The notes: a model not told the origin generated them from the sequence alone. A stretch of DNA of 64,000 nt from Pseudomonas sp. St316 (GCF_018325905.1 NZ_AP021901.1:3720001-3784000), one strand, 5' to 3'; positions 8,201 through 18,393 are shown, counted from the stretch's first letter. Program-made: numbers and translations.

Positions 8201-11200
8201 ACGATGTTGTTAACCGCTAGCAAATCCAGTCGATTTCCCGCTTGGATCAGCCCGCTGTTAACCAGGTCCTTGCCCGCCGTTGCCGAGAGGTTGTTGGACG
8301 CGCGCAGAGTGCCGACGTTATCGAGGTTCTGACCGGCGATCAGTGTCACGTCGTTGCCAGCGATCAACGCACCCGTAGGCCCCAGACGCCCCTCGGCCTG
8401 CGCCAGGTAGAGCACCGGCACCAGGACTTTTTCGCCATTCACTTCGTGCTCTTCGAGCCAGACGATGTCATGGGTCAGGGCGGCGACTTGTTGGGCGGTG
8501 AGAGTGACGCCTACCGATAGGTTGAGGGCGTCCTTGCTGGCAATGGCGTTGTTCATCAGGTACGTGAACATCGCCTCATCGGAGGTCTGGCCGTCGATGA
8601 AGCGTTGGCCGGTGCGGGTGACAACGGCCTGTTGGATGAGTCGTTGTTCGAACAGGCCGTCACCCAACCGTTTGGCGCTGGTGTCCGCGTCGTAACCGAG
8701 TTTTGTCAGCAGATAATCCGAACTCGTGAATGACTTGAGGTCGGTAAGGACCGGATTGGTCTCGATCAGGTATTTTTGCGGTTTGGAAGTCACGGTTGTG
8801 CTGGGTAGCCCGGTGACCCGCGCCACCGTTTGACCGGTGACAGGCACTGGTGCGCTTACCGAGGCGTCGGTCGGGCGACTGACGCCGATTGGCGGAGTGC
8901 CCGATGTGCCCAGGGCAATGTCGGCGCCACGGGTGATGGTGCCGTCGAGGGAATGCCCTGGCAGTTGTGGCGTGCCTGTGGATGAGTCCGTTGGGGCGGT
9001 GACCTGAATGGCGGACGCGCCGGCGGTGACGCCGCCGCTCTCACGGTTCAACAGCTGCACCTGTCGTTCGGTGGCGGAGACCTGGGTGACATCGACGACC
9101 TGGATGTCGCGCACATTGGTGGTCGGGGCGGCGGTGGATCGATTCGATGCGCTCACGCTGGCGCCGCCGATTGTCCAGTTCTGCGACACGGCCGGCGTCT
9201 GGGAGGCTGGCGCGTCACTGGCGCCCTGCCCGCTCAGCCGGAACAGGCCGTTTTGCCCGGTGGGGAGGCTGAAACCGGGAAGTGTCAGGGGGTTTATTTG
9301 TTGTTGGGCCAAGTCCGGTGGGAGTTGGCTGTTCAGGGTTACGACCGTGGTTTTGCCTGAGCCTGAGGCGGCGGTTGTGGTGTTGCGGGACGAAGTGGCT
9401 ATGCCGGTGGAGAATGGGCGTTCCACGCCGTTGGTGATTTTGTTTGTTGCGGTAATGGATACGTTGCCGCCGGCTTGGATGATGGCCGGGGCAAAATTGT
9501 CGGATGCAGTGGAAGTAAAAACCTCCTGCTTGAATGGATTGAGGTTTTTTATAAAGTCAGGGAGCTCCGCACGATTGCCCGCGGCAAATTCAGACTGTCC
9601 GAATATAATTGCCGACGATGTATTCCAACCCGATGCAAGCAGAAACACCACCGGACCAATAATTTGGTAAGTTTCTTTATCCGGATTCTTGGAGCCAGCA
9701 CGCAGAACATTAGAATAAACTGGGGATTCAGTACCCGCCGCGTTCCAGAAGCGCAGGTCCTCCTTGTAGCCCGCGTCATTACGTATATTGTAATTTACAA
9801 CCTCCCTCATCTCCGCCAAAGAAAGATTATCATTAAAATATTGGTAGCTCGTGTAGTCACCCAGAGCCGTACCTGAGTTTTCAAACTCACTTACTGCAAC
9901 ATCAATATCTCCTCCAACGCTAACAAGTGAATTTGAATTCAAGAAAGAAGAACCTTTAACGGTCAGATTTTTTCCTGCACTCAACGAAGCCGCTTTAGCC
10001 GTCGCATCTCCAGAAATTTTAACTCGATATTGCTGTAGATAGACCAAATATAAAGAAGGTTGCCGATCTCTCCAATCACTTGGAACCGAATCGCAGCTAT
10101 AGCAGCGAACCCCCAACGCTGACGAATACAACTCCGCCTCAGTCTTAAAATCCCCGCGCTTATTAATAATCGAATCCGCATTAATGGAAAAATCCCGCCC
10201 ACTCTCCATGGTGCCCGAATCATTCTCCATCAACGCCGACCGTCCCCCCAGGTCATTGCGCGCTACATCAATGTTCTCTAGCGCATAAACATCTGACTTA
10301 CGGTTGGTGAAACTCTCCACCCGCAGCTTCATGTCCCCACCGCTGAACAAAAACCCACCTTGATCGTTCAGCAAGGTCGAAGCCGTCAGTTTCAATCCAT
10401 CCGCACCGGCAACCGTCCCATAGTTATTAACGGTGCCCGCATTGATATTCAGCGCACCCGCCGACGTCAGCCGCCCGTAGTTATTCAGGCTGCTCAGGCC
10501 TCCGCGCCCACCGATCGTCGTGATCCCGCCGCCGGTAATGCTCGCCACGTCGCTCAAGTCAATCGCAGTAGCGTCGACCGTCATGTCGCCCAGGCTGGTG
10601 ACTCGGCCATTGCCGCTATACCGTCCGGTCAACTGCAAGCCCAGGCCACCATCGCTGGCGATCAACCCGTTGTTAACCCAGTTCCCGCCCTTACCGTCCA
10701 ACTGCGTCGAAGCCAGCAGTTGTCCGGTCGCGGTCTGGGTGAAGTTGTTGACGTCGACCGTCAGCCGTCCGGCCTGGATGGCGCTGGTGTTGGTCCAGGT
10801 GTCGGCTTTGAGCGTCAGGCCGCCGCGGGTAACGATGTCGCCGCCAGCACCGGTGACGTTGGCCAGGGAGATGTCGAACGTGCCGTCGCCCACATGCAGC
10901 AATTGGCCGCCGCTGTTGAGGAAGCTGTTGGCGGCCAGAGTGAGGTGAGTGTTAGCGCTTTCCAGCTTCCCATTGCGATTGTCGAAAAGGCTGCCAATCT
11001 GGAAATCGGTTTTGCCGGTTACCCCAAGGGCTCGCAACTGGCCGGTCTGGTTATCGAGGCTTGCAGCGCTCACCACCAACGTGCCGTCGCTTTCGAGAAC
11101 GCCGCCACGGTTGGTCAAGGCGCCATCCAGGTCCAAGCTGACGACGCTGCCGGCGATCTGGCCGGCGGTGTTGTCCAGGCTGGCTCCGGTGCCGGCTACC

Positions 11201-14200
11201 TTAATCAGCCCAGAGGCATAGAGGCCACCATTGCGGTTGTTCAGGCTGGCGGTGTCGATGACGATATCGCCCGTCTGCGCAGCGATTCGACCACCGTTGT
11301 TGTTCAGCCCGGCCAAGGCACGCAGGTCCAGGCCTTGGCCTTGAATCACGCCGCCCTTGTTGTTCACATCGAAGCCATTACGCAGCACGCCCACGGTGCT
11401 CGCCTCAAGGGCGCCCTTGAGGCTGGCGAGGGTGCCGCCGCGGTTGTCTATGTTGGCCGCGGTCACTTTAACATCGCCGGTTTGGGCGATGAGTTTGCCG
11501 CCCTGGTTGTCCAGGCCTGCGCGCAGTTCAAGGCTCAGGCCAGTCTGCCCTTGCATCTCGCCCTGGCCGTTGGTAAGGCTCGCGGCATTGAGTTCAACGT
11601 CCGCAGCCTGGCTGTAGATCAAGCCGTTGCTATGGTTCTGCACGACTCCGGAGGCGGTGATCACCAGCGCATTTTTCGCCGCGACGGTGCCATTATTGCT
11701 GTTGTCCAGACTGCCGGTGCCCAGGGTCATTTCGCCCTGGCTAACCAATTGACCACCTTGGTTGTTGATCGCGGTCGCATCTTTAACCGTCAACGGACCC
11801 GCGCTGGCAAGCTTGGCGCCGTGGTTGTCCAGAGCGCCCTTGAGATTCAGGGTCACGGCGGCATTGCCGATCAGGCTACCGCCGCTGTTGTCCAGTGTGG
11901 TGCCGGTGAAGCTCAAGGCTTTTTGCGCGTTGACGGTACCGCCCGCGTTGCCCAGGGTCATGGCGTTCATGACCAGGAGGGCGCCGCTGTCGATCAGGCC
12001 GCCTTGGGCGTTGTTCAGCAAACCGCTGGTGACGGTCAAGGTCTGGTCGGCGCCGCTGGACAGGATCCCACCGCTGCTGTTGTCCAGGCTGGCCGAGCTG
12101 ACGGTGAGCTTTTTCTGGCCGGCCAGCGCACCGGCACCACTGTTGAGCAGCGCGCCGCTGAGGGTGACGCCAACGTCTCCATTGCGGCTGGAGAGCGTGC
12201 CGTTGTTGCGGTTGTCCAGGCTGGTGCCGTTGACGTCCAGCCCCTGCCAGCCGGAGATCAGGCCGTTCTGGTTGAGCAGGCTGGTGGCGTTGAGGTTGAG
12301 CAGGTTGCTGCTGATCAGCTTGCCGCCTGTGTTGTCGAGGGTGCGCCCGGCCAGGCTGAAGCTCTGGCTGCTGGAAATTTCACCGCCCTGGTTGTTCAGG
12401 TCGCGCAGCCCGTTGACGGTCAGCGGACCTTTGGCCGTGATCAGGCCATTGCGGTTGTTCAGGTCATGGCCACCCAGGTTCAGCGTGACGGCTTTATCAC
12501 CCAACAGGCGCCCGCCATTTTGGGTCAGCGCCGCGAGGGTCAGGTTCAGGTCGCCCTTGGCCGAGACTTCGCCGCCGTTGCTGGAGTCGAGCGAATCGGC
12601 GCCGAGGGTGAGGTTATCCTGGGTATTGATCAGGCCGTTGCCGCTGTTATTCAGGGCCATGGCGTTGAGGACCAAAGCGCCGCCCGCCAGCACACTGCCG
12701 CCCTGGTTGTTCAAATTGCCGCTGGTGAGGGTCAGCAACTGCGCGGCACTGATGAGACCTTGCGCCTGGTTATCCAGTTGTTGGTCGATCGTCAGGACGA
12801 GGTTGCCGCGACTGGTGAGGGTGCCGCCGTTGTTGTTCAGGCTTTGGGCGTGTGCATCGACGCTGGCCGCGCCGATCAGGCCTTTGACGTTGTTCAGCGC
12901 CTGGGCGATGCGCACGGTAAGGCCCTGGTTGCTGAGCAGCCGACCGCCATCGTTGTTGAGGTTTTTCGCCGCCAGGATGAAAGCCTGGGCGCTGGAGATT
13001 TCACCCCCCTGGTTGTTCACGCCGCTGAGGTTTTTCAGCAGCAACGTGCCGGGGGCGTTGATCAAGCCACCCTGGTTGTTGAGCTGGCCGTTGTTCATGT
13101 CCAGGCTCAGCGAAGTGTTGCTGAACAGTTGGCCGCCCTGTTGATCAAGGCCGGAAACCGATGCGGTCAACGCGCCCTGACTGCCAATGCGGCCACCATC
13201 CTGGTTAGTGACCTGGGCAGCGGTGACGTTCAGCGTGCTGCCACTGTTGAGACGGCCCTTCTGGCTGTTGTCGAAAGCGCCGGTGGTGACGCTCACCGCG
13301 CCTTTACCGCTGATGTTGCCCTGCTGGCGATTGTCCAGTGTCGTGCTGGTCAGCAGCAACGCACCGTCGGTGACCAGTTCGCCGTCCTGGTTGTCGAGAC
13401 GCCCCAGGCTTCGCACGATAAGGTCCGCGGCGCTGGACAAGCTACCGCCGGTGTTGGTCAGGTTGGCAGCGCTGACATTCAGCGTGCCTTCGCTGCTGAA
13501 CTGGCCTTGGGTGTTAATCAGGTCGCGGCTCAGGGTGATGCGCTGGTTCTGCTGGCTGATCAGGTAACCGCCGCTGTTGTCCAGGGAACCGCCATCGAGG
13601 CTCAACTGCGTCTTGGCACTGAGCAGGCCCTTGGTGCGGTTGAGCAGTTTGTCCACGGTCAGTTTCAGCGCCTGCCCGGCAAAGACCTGGCCGCCATCGC
13701 TGTTGTCGAGGTTCTGGCTGATCAGCGTGACGTCAGCATTGCCCGACAGCTCACCGCCACGGTTGTCGAGATCGTCAACGTCGAGATCCAGCGCTTTTGT
13801 CGCGCCGATCAAACCGGCCTGACGGTTGTCGAGGCTGGACGCTTTCAATGTCAGATCGGTGGTGCTGATCAGCGTGCCTTGACGGTTATCCAAGGTGTTG
13901 ACGGTGGCGTTGAACCCGGTCTTGCCGGCGAGGCTGCCAAGGCGATTGTCCAGGCGATCAGCGACCAGCAGCAACGCCCCGTCAGCAATCACCGAACCGC
14001 GCTGGTTGTCGAATGCGGCTTGCACATCCAGATCGAGCTGAGCACGGCTGCTCATCAAGCCATCGCTGTTATCCAGGCTGTCGCTGCGGCTGTCCAACGC
14101 CGCCGCCGAAATAACGCCCCGGGCATTGTTCAGGGCCTGGACGGTTCTCAGCACCAGGCCTTGGTTGCTCAGCAATTTACCGCCACTGTTATCGAGGTTT

Positions 14201-17200
14201 TGCGCCGCCAGCGTGAAAGCTAGTTGGCTGGAGATTTCCCCGCCCCGATTGTTGACGTCCTTGAGGTTGCTCAGCAGCAACCCACCCGAGGCGTTGATCA
14301 GGCCGCCCTGATTATTCAACTGGCCCTGGTTCAGGTCCAGGCTCAGGCTTGTGTTGCTGAACAACTCTCCTTGCTGTTGTGCCAGCCCGGTGACCGACGC
14401 GGTCAAGGCTTGGCTGCTGGCAATGCGGCCTGCGGCGTTATTCACCTGCGTGGCGTTGAGCTTGAGGGTATTGCCTGAGGTCAGGCGCCCGCCCTGACTG
14501 TTGTTGAGGGCGCCGGTCGTGATTTGGGTCGCGGCTTTGCCCGAGATAATGCCTTTTTGGCTGTTATCCAGACTGGCGCTATCAAGGGTCAAGGCGGCAT
14601 CGGTGCTGATCGAGCCGCCCTGGTTGGCCAGCCCGCCACTGCTCACAATCGACAACGCCCCAGCGCTGCCCACGCTACCAGCGGAGTTATCGACGCTGCC
14701 TGCGGTGACGCTCAGTTCCCCTTCACTGCTGACCAAGCCTTTGCTGTTCAACAGGGCGTTATCGAGCGTGATCACCAGGCCGTTGAGGCTGTCGAGCCTG
14801 CCATCGGTGTTGTCCAGCGTGCTACCGCTGAGCGTCAGGCTGCCTTGAGCGTGGATCAACCCCTTGCTCTGGTTGATGAGTTGAGCGACTTTCAATGCCA
14901 GGTCAGTGCCGGCGATGAGTTTGCCGCCAGCGCTGTTGTCCAGCCGTTGACCGCCAACCTTCACGCCAAGCCCTGCGGACAGTTCACCCGCCCGGTTATC
15001 GATCTGCCCCACCTGCAAATCCAGCGCTTTTGTGGTGCCGACCAAACCGCCGTTGCGGTTATCCAGTGTGCTGCCGGTCAGGCTCAGGTTGCCTTGGGCG
15101 ACCAGTGCACCACCCTGTTGTTGCAGGGTATCGATAACGGCGGTGAGGTCGGTTTGGCTGGAGATGCGCCCGAGGCCGTTCTGCACTTCACCGGCCTTTA
15201 AGGTGAGCGGGCCAGCGCTTGTGAGCAGGCCGCCGCTGTTATCCAGCCGCGCGCCTTCAAAGTGAATGCCGGCCTTGCCGGCGATGATGCCGTTGCTACG
15301 GTTGTCCAACTGATCAACCGTCAATTGCAGCGCCTTGTCGGCGCGGATATTCCCGCCGCGGTTGTCGAGCGAATCGCTGTGCAACGTCAACAGGTCATTG
15401 CCGGCCAGGCGACCGCCACGGTTGTCGAGGCCACCGGTTTGCAGGTCGAGCGCGCCTTTGGCCGCCACTTCGCCCAGGCCCTGATTATCGAACATGCCAC
15501 TGATGCGCGCGGTCAGGGTGCCGTCGCTGACCAGTTGCCCGCCATTGCTGTTGTTCAGGCTGGCCGCCTGGATAGCCACAGCCTTGCCTGAACCCAGCAC
15601 ACCCTTGCGATTGTCCAGCGCACCGCCTAGGGTAATGGTCAAGGCTTTGTCGCCCAGGACGTGGCCATTGCCGTTATTCAGGGCCATGGCGTTGAGACGG
15701 GTCAGGCCCGCGCTGGACATTTCACCATCGAGGTTGGTCAGCGTCCCGTCGACATTCACGGTCAGGTCGGCGTCGCTGCCCAGGGTACCGCCGCTGTTGT
15801 CCAGGCTGGCGGAACGGACTTCAAGGCCATTGGCCGAGATCAGGCCTTTGGCGTTGTTCAAGGCCTGGGCAACGACCAAGTTGAGGCTTTGCTTACTGGC
15901 GATCAAACCGGTGCTGTTGTCCAGGCTCGCGGCGTTCAGGCTGAAGGCCTGGTCACTGGATATCTCGCCGTCGCGGTTGTTCACGGCTGCCAGGTTTTTC
16001 AGCAGCAGGTTGCCCGGGGAATTGATCAACCCGCCCTGGTTGTTCAACTGCCCGTGGTTGAGATCGAGGGAAAGGCTGGTGTTGCTGACCAACTGGCCGT
16101 TCTGTTGATCAAGACCGGTGACACTGGCATCCAAGGCTTTTGCGCTGGCGATGCGGCCGGTGGCGTTATTCACCTGGCCGGCCTTCAACAGCAGCGTATC
16201 GCTGCTGATCACGCTACCGCCGACGTTGCTCAGGGTGCTCGCGCTGTCGAGGCTCAACGCACCGATGCTGGAGATCTGACCGCCGTCGTTATTCATCTCG
16301 GCAGCGTTGAGGCGGGCCGTGGCGTCGCTTTTCACGCTGCCCTGGGCGTTGAGCAGTTGGCCACGAAGGTTCAGATTCAGGGCTTGCCGTGCATAAAGAG
16401 CACCCTGGCGGTTATCCATTTGCTGCGCGTCGATAGCCAAGGCCGCCCGAGTGGAAATCAGCCCCTTGCTCTGGTTGAGTAGGCGTTCGAGGGTCAGACG
16501 CAAGTCACCATAGGCAATCAGTTTGCCGCCGTTGCTGTTGTCCAGTTCAGTGCCAGCCAGCGCCAGGGCGCCCTGGCTCGACACTTCGCCGCCGCGGTTA
16601 TCCAGCGTGCCTATGCTGAGATTGGCGGCCTGGGTGGTGGTGACGACGCCGCTCTGGCGGTTGTCCAGGCTCGCCGCGTTGAGGGTCAGCAACCCTGCCG
16701 ATGACAGTAAACCGGCCTGGTTGAGCAACTGCGCCGAGATGCTTGCGGTGAGCGTGCCGTCGCTGAGCAAGCGGCCTGCCGTGTTATCCAGCGATGCGGC
16801 AGTCAACTGCGCGCTTTTGCTTGCGGTGAGACGCCCGCCCTGGTTGTTCACCCGGCCACTGGCATTGATATCCAGCAGTTGACCGGCTGCCACCAGCCCC
16901 GCGACGTTATCCAGGGACGCAACGCGCAACGTGACGTTGCTCAAGCTGTTGAGTTCGCCGTTGCTGTTGTTCAGTTGCCCAACGTTGGCCGTCAGGTTGC
17001 CATTGCTGCTGACCAGGCCCTGAGCGTTGATGAGCTTATCGGCGGTGACATCCAGGGTGCCGCTACTCAACACCCGTCCCTTGTTCTGGTTGTCCAGGGT
17101 TGCGGCTTTGATCGAGGCAGTTTGCCCGGCGCTCAGGGTGCCGCCCTGGTTGTTCAGCGTTTGCGCAACGTTGGTCGTCAGGTTGCGGCTGGCAATAACG

Positions 17201-18393
17201 CTACCGCTGTTACCAAGGTTCTGCGCGGTGAGGCTCACATCACCTGTTGCGTTACGGGTGTTATCAACCTTCACCCCGGCTTCGATGATGCCGTTGTTGG
17301 TCAATTGCCCACCCGCGTTCAGGGTGACGCTGTCCCGCGCCGCGAGAGTTTGCCGGTTGCTCAGGTTGCCCTGGGTCTGGACGTTCAGGGCGGTGCCGGC
17401 GTAGACCGCGGCCTGGGCGTTGAGGCTGGCGGCCTTGACGTTAATGGCGCCGCTGGCCGAGGTCTCGGCCAGGCTCAGGCGGCCGTTGGCATCAAGTTGG
17501 ATGTCGCCACCACTGGCGATCAACTTGCCGTCCAGCTTCACCCCGACGCCGGCTTCGGTGCCCACCAGTTTGATCGCGCCGGCATACATGCCGCCCAAGG
17601 CCGAGGAGTCGATGGCTAACTGCGGTTTGGCACTGCCGTCATCGGCCCGGGCGGTGGCGTTGAGGGTATCGGCGTTGACGTCGTTGCGACCGGCCACGAT
17701 GGTCAGGTTTTTCGCCTGGATCTCGGCGTTGATCTTGGCGCTGCGGGTGATGATTTCGAAATGGTCGACGTTATTGGCGTTGAGGCCTGCGCCTTCGATG
17801 GCAACGCTGCCCTGGTCGACTTGATAACGGTCCAGCCGACCGTTTTCCACGATCGGTTTGCCGGTGCTCAAGGTCACTTTCGGACTGTTGATAAAACCGC
17901 AACCGTTGCAGGTAATACCGTAAGGGTTGGCGACGATGACGTGGGCCGACTGCCCCGCCACTTCGGTGTAGCCACGCAGCTGGCTGGGGTTGCCGCCGTT
18001 GACTTCGTTGAGGATGGTTGTAGCAGCCGTGCCGTTGAGGTTCGGGTTGCCGAGGATGATCCCGCCCAGTTGCGTGGACTGGGTGCGGTTTGTGGCGTTG
18101 TTGAGGATTACGCCGTTGCTGCCGACGTTGTAATCCGTGAACTGGTTGTGGGACAGACCGCTGCCGTTGGGACGGGCGATGTTGACGATGGGCACGCCAT
18201 TGCCTGCCTGGTCCAGGCCGGTGCCCGGCGCACTGACGACAATGCCTCCGGCCTGGGCCCACATCGGTTGCCAGAACATGACGTTGGCCAGCAGGAACGC
18301 CAGGCCGCGCTTGGGCATTCCCCAGAACTGATCGCGGTTTTTCAGTACGGCTGAAGGCTGGCGGGCCAGGAAGGCGTGTTGGCGGTCGTCCAT
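5236..18393 (-). CDS. Giant two-partner-secretion exoprotein (TpsA/CdiA-type haemagglutinin) with Hint pretoxin domain
   Basis: The product has 4385 residues. An N-terminal extended signal region (to about 48) is followed by a TPS secretion domain with NPNL at 116-119 and NPYGI at 156-160, the motifs recognised by FhaC-type transporters, plus a nearby TCNGC cysteine pair. Next come well over a hundred repeats of about 20 residues with LDN-rich turns, forming a long beta-helix. A less repetitive, AT-rich segment (DNA about 9.48-10.34 kb) with a CYSC pair may be a receptor-binding region. A second haemagglutinin-repeat part, a DUF637-like region and a TQYNYLNH block follow, and a Hint domain occupies about 4218-4365, starting CFAAGT and ending VHN. 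The Hint domain should cleave itself to release the tip. The protein stops 20 residues after VHN because of a frameshift. It sits 23 bases downstream of its transporter gene, probably in one transcript. Confidence 0.92.
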   Translation of the reverse strand: MDDRQHAFLARQPSAVLKNRDQFWGMPKRGLAFLLANVMFWQPMWAQAGGIVVSAPGTGLDQAGNGVPIVNIARPNGSGLSHNQFTDYNVGSNGVILNNATNRTQSTQLGGIILGNPNLNGTAATTILNEVNGGNPSQLRGYTEVAGQSAHVIVANPYGITCNGCGFINSPKVTLSTGKPIVENGRLDRYQVDQGSVAIEGAGLNANNVDHFEIITRSAKINAEIQAKNLTIVAGRNDVNADTLNATARADDGSAKPQLAIDSSALGGMYAGAIKLVGTEAGVGVKLDGKLIASGGDIQLDANGRLSLAETSASGAINVKAASLNAQAAVYAGTALNVQTQGNLSNRQTLAARDSVTLNAGGQLTNNGIIEAGVKVDNTRNATGDVSLTAQNLGNSGSVIASRNLTTNVAQTLNNQGGTLSAGQTASIKAATLDNQNKGRVLSSGTLDVTADKLINAQGLVSSNGNLTANVGQLNNSNGELNSLSNVTLRVASLDNVAGLVAAGQLLDINASGRVNNQGGRLTASKSAQLTAASLDNTAGRLLSDGTLTASISAQLLNQAGLLSSAGLLTLNAASLDNRQSGVVTTTQAANLSIGTLDNRGGEVSSQGALALAGTELDNSNGGKLIAYGDLRLTLERLLNQSKGLISTRAALAIDAQQMDNRQGALYARQALNLNLRGQLLNAQGSVKSDATARLNAAEMNNDGGQISSIGALSLDSASTLSNVGGSVISSDTLLLKAGQVNNATGRIASAKALDASVTGLDQQNGQLVSNTSLSLDLNHGQLNNQGGLINSPGNLLLKNLAAVNNRDGEISSDQAFSLNAASLDNSTGLIASKQSLNLVVAQALNNAKGLISANGLEVRSASLDNSGGTLGSDADLTVNVDGTLTNLDGEMSSAGLTRLNAMALNNGNGHVLGDKALTITLGGALDNRKGVLGSGKAVAIQAASLNNSNGGQLVSDGTLTARISGMFDNQGLGEVAAKGALDLQTGGLDNRGGRLAGNDLLTLHSDSLDNRGGNIRADKALQLTVDQLDNRSNGIIAGKAGIHFEGARLDNSGGLLTSAGPLTLKAGEVQNGLGRISSQTDLTAVIDTLQQQGGALVAQGNLSLTGSTLDNRNGGLVGTTKALDLQVGQIDNRAGELSAGLGVKVGGQRLDNSAGGKLIAGTDLALKVAQLINQSKGLIHAQGSLTLSGSTLDNTDGRLDSLNGLVITLDNALLNSKGLVSSEGELSVTAGSVDNSAGSVGSAGALSIVSSGGLANQGGSISTDAALTLDSASLDNSQKGIISGKAATQITTGALNNSQGGRLTSGNTLKLNATQVNNAAGRIASSQALTASVTGLAQQQGELFSNTSLSLDLNQGQLNNQGGLINASGGLLLSNLKDVNNRGGEISSQLAFTLAAQNLDNSGGKLLSNQGLVLRTVQALNNARGVISAAALDSRSDSLDNSDGLMSSRAQLDLDVQAAFDNQRGSVIADGALLLVADRLDNRLGSLAGKTGFNATVNTLDNRQGTLISTTDLTLKASSLDNRQAGLIGATKALDLDVDDLDNRGGELSGNADVTLISQNLDNSDGGQVFAGQALKLTVDKLLNRTKGLLSAKTQLSLDGGSLDNSGGYLISQQNQRITLSRDLINTQGQFSSEGTLNVSAANLTNTGGSLSSAADLIVRSLGRLDNQDGELVTDGALLLTSTTLDNRQQGNISGKGAVSVTTGAFDNSQKGRLNSGSTLNVTAAQVTNQDGGRIGSQGALTASVSGLDQQGGQLFSNTSLSLDMNNGQLNNQGGLINAPGTLLLKNLSGVNNQGGEISSAQAFILAAKNLNNDGGRLLSNQGLTVRIAQALNNVKGLIGAASVDAHAQSLNNNGGTLTSRGNLVLTIDQQLDNQAQGLISAAQLLTLTSGNLNNQGGSVLAGGALVLNAMALNNSGNGLINTQDNLTLGADSLDSSNGGEVSAKGDLNLTLAALTQNGGRLLGDKAVTLNLGGHDLNNRNGLITAKGPLTVNGLRDLNNQGGEISSSQSFSLAGRTLDNTGGKLISSNLLNLNATSLLNQNGLISGWQGLDVNGTSLDNRNNGTLSSRNGDVGVTLSGALLNSGAGALAGQKKLTVSSASLDNSSGGILSSGADQTLTVTSGLLNNAQGGLIDSGALLVMNAMTLGNAGGTVNAQKALSFTGTTLDNSGGSLIGNAAVTLNLKGALDNHGAKLASAGPLTVKDATAINNQGGQLVSQGEMTLGTGSLDNSNNGTVAAKNALVITASGVVQNHSNGLIYSQAADVELNAASLTNGQGEMQGQTGLSLELRAGLDNQGGKLIAQTGDVKVTAANIDNRGGTLASLKGALEASTVGVLRNGFDVNNKGGVIQGQGLDLRALAGLNNNGGRIAAQTGDIVIDTASLNNRNGGLYASGLIKVAGTGASLDNTAGQIAGSVVSLDLDGALTNRGGVLESDGTLVVSAASLDNQTGQLRALGVTGKTDFQIGSLFDNRNGKLESANTHLTLAANSFLNSGGQLLHVGDGTFDISLANVTGAGGDIVTRGGLTLKADTWTNTSAIQAGRLTVDVNNFTQTATGQLLASTQLDGKGGNWVNNGLIASDGGLGLQLTGRYSGNGRVTSLGDMTVDATAIDLSDVASITGGGITTIGGRGGLSSLNNYGRLTSAGALNINAGTVNNYGTVAGADGLKLTASTLLNDQGGFLFSGGDMKLRVESFTNRKSDVYALENIDVARNDLGGRSALMENDSGTMESGRDFSINADSIINKRGDFKTEAELYSSALGVRCYSCDSVPSDWRDRQPSLYLVYLQQYRVKISGDATAKAASLSAGKNLTVKGSSFLNSNSLVSVGGDIDVAVSEFENSGTALGDYTSYQYFNDNLSLAEMREVVNYNIRNDAGYKEDLRFWNAAGTESPVYSNVLRAGSKNPDKETYQIIGPVVFLLASGWNTSSAIIFGQSEFAAGNRAELPDFIKNLNPFKQEVFTSTASDNFAPAIIQAGGNVSITATNKITNGVERPFSTGIATSSRNTTTAASGSGKTTVVTLNSQLPPDLAQQQINPLTLPGFSLPTGQNGLFRLSGQGASDAPASQTPAVSQNWTIGGASVSASNRSTAAPTTNVRDIQVVDVTQVSATERQVQLLNRESGGVTAGASAIQVTAPTDSSTGTPQLPGHSLDGTITRGADIALGTSGTPPIGVSRPTDASVSAPVPVTGQTVARVTGLPSTTVTSKPQKYLIETNPVLTDLKSFTSSDYLLTKLGYDADTSAKRLGDGLFEQRLIQQAVVTRTGQRFIDGQTSDEAMFTYLMNNAIASKDALNLSVGVTLTAQQVAALTHDIVWLEEHEVNGEKVLVPVLYLAQAEGRLGPTGALIAGNDVTLIAGQNLDNVGTLRASNNLSATAGKDLVNSGLIQAGNRLDLLAVNNIVNKSGGIIAGRDVNMTAVTGDVLVERTLTSSDNSTRFGSQHHDYADNAARIEAANDLTMGAGQDINVIGGVLQSGRDMKLDAGRDVNVLSTQVTNSDFRDRKHNSSDVTQLGASLDVGRDLSAQAGRDINVIASQVDAKRDIEMAATQNLTVGSATDEQHYLSKGKKVTVQEDHVKQIGSSINAGGDATLGAGKDMAIISSRISAGDEAYLVAGENLDVMAAQDSDYSLYDKKKKGSWGKKQTKRDEVTKVTNVSSQITTGGDLTLVSGDDQRYQAANLSSGNDLTIQSGGSISFEGVKDLIQESHTKSNSSMAWNSMKGKGHTDETFRQSQLVAQGDLVIKAVDGLNIDIKQINQKTVSQTIDAMVKADPQLAWLKEAEQHGDVDWRRVEEIHQSFKYSNSGLGVAAQMVLAIVLAVVTGGAGAGLVGATAGTFSAGFANAVLIAVETQAATSAISNKGDLGAVLKDTLSSESLKGYVVSGMLGGIGNSFGYDPTKLGFNWDSAGQVVLKTGADTLVQTAIQGGSLGDNFVNNLLGAVIDIGGAVAANKIGNLNLAEGSPTKVAAHALVGGLKSMAMGGDFKTGALAGGANEMLVQYLAELVLPKGYDPNRSGAEQDKANLLAMSQLLGVLTAVVSGSDPRIAADIAANATQYNYLNHSDLERAANQLQGCSDSKCIDEAYTTYHELSERQTQEALVSCGQNPASCPVLSKLVAEAQAKTKQLRDQMDSASPEARKVYELLIAENNEFQNLLAGVTTQNATQAVADILVSEWGVSPEYAKAIVDGTVTLAVGLAAGRAGGGGKKTSPNSNLTADNKGPCCFAAGTMVSTPQGDRTIETLKVGDMVWSKPEKGGKPFAAAILATHQRSDQPIYRLKLKNVRNDGTAQGETLLVTPSHPFYVPAKRDFIPVSDLKRGDLLQSLADGETENTSSEVESLELYLPVGKTYNLTVDIGHTFYVGELKTWVHNTGPCNLPERGGMLVQKAFQA
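5250..5266 (-). repeat. Tip junction repeat, copy 1 (main CdiA gene)
   Basis: The minus strand reads gatgttggtgcaaaagg, coding DVGAKG in the toxin frame. It lies about 12 codons after the end of the Hint domain. The same sequence starts two downstream orphan modules. Confidence 0.65.
5266..5273 (-). repeat. Run of eight G at the Hint-toxin boundary
   Basis: On the coding strand the sequence is GAGA, then eight G, then ATG. Eight G keeps the exoprotein in a frame that ends 11 codons later; six or nine G would fuse it to the toxin tip. Homopolymeric G tracts of this length are classical sites of slipped-strand mispairing. Confidence 0.7.

Noticed and set aside
10360..14223. A plus-strand open frame of 1287 codons antisense to the exoprotein gene
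   Set aside because: It lies wholly inside the beta-helix repeats of the minus-strand gene. Its length comes from the repetitive, GC-rich codon pattern of that gene; it has no ribosome-binding site, signal or recognisable domain.
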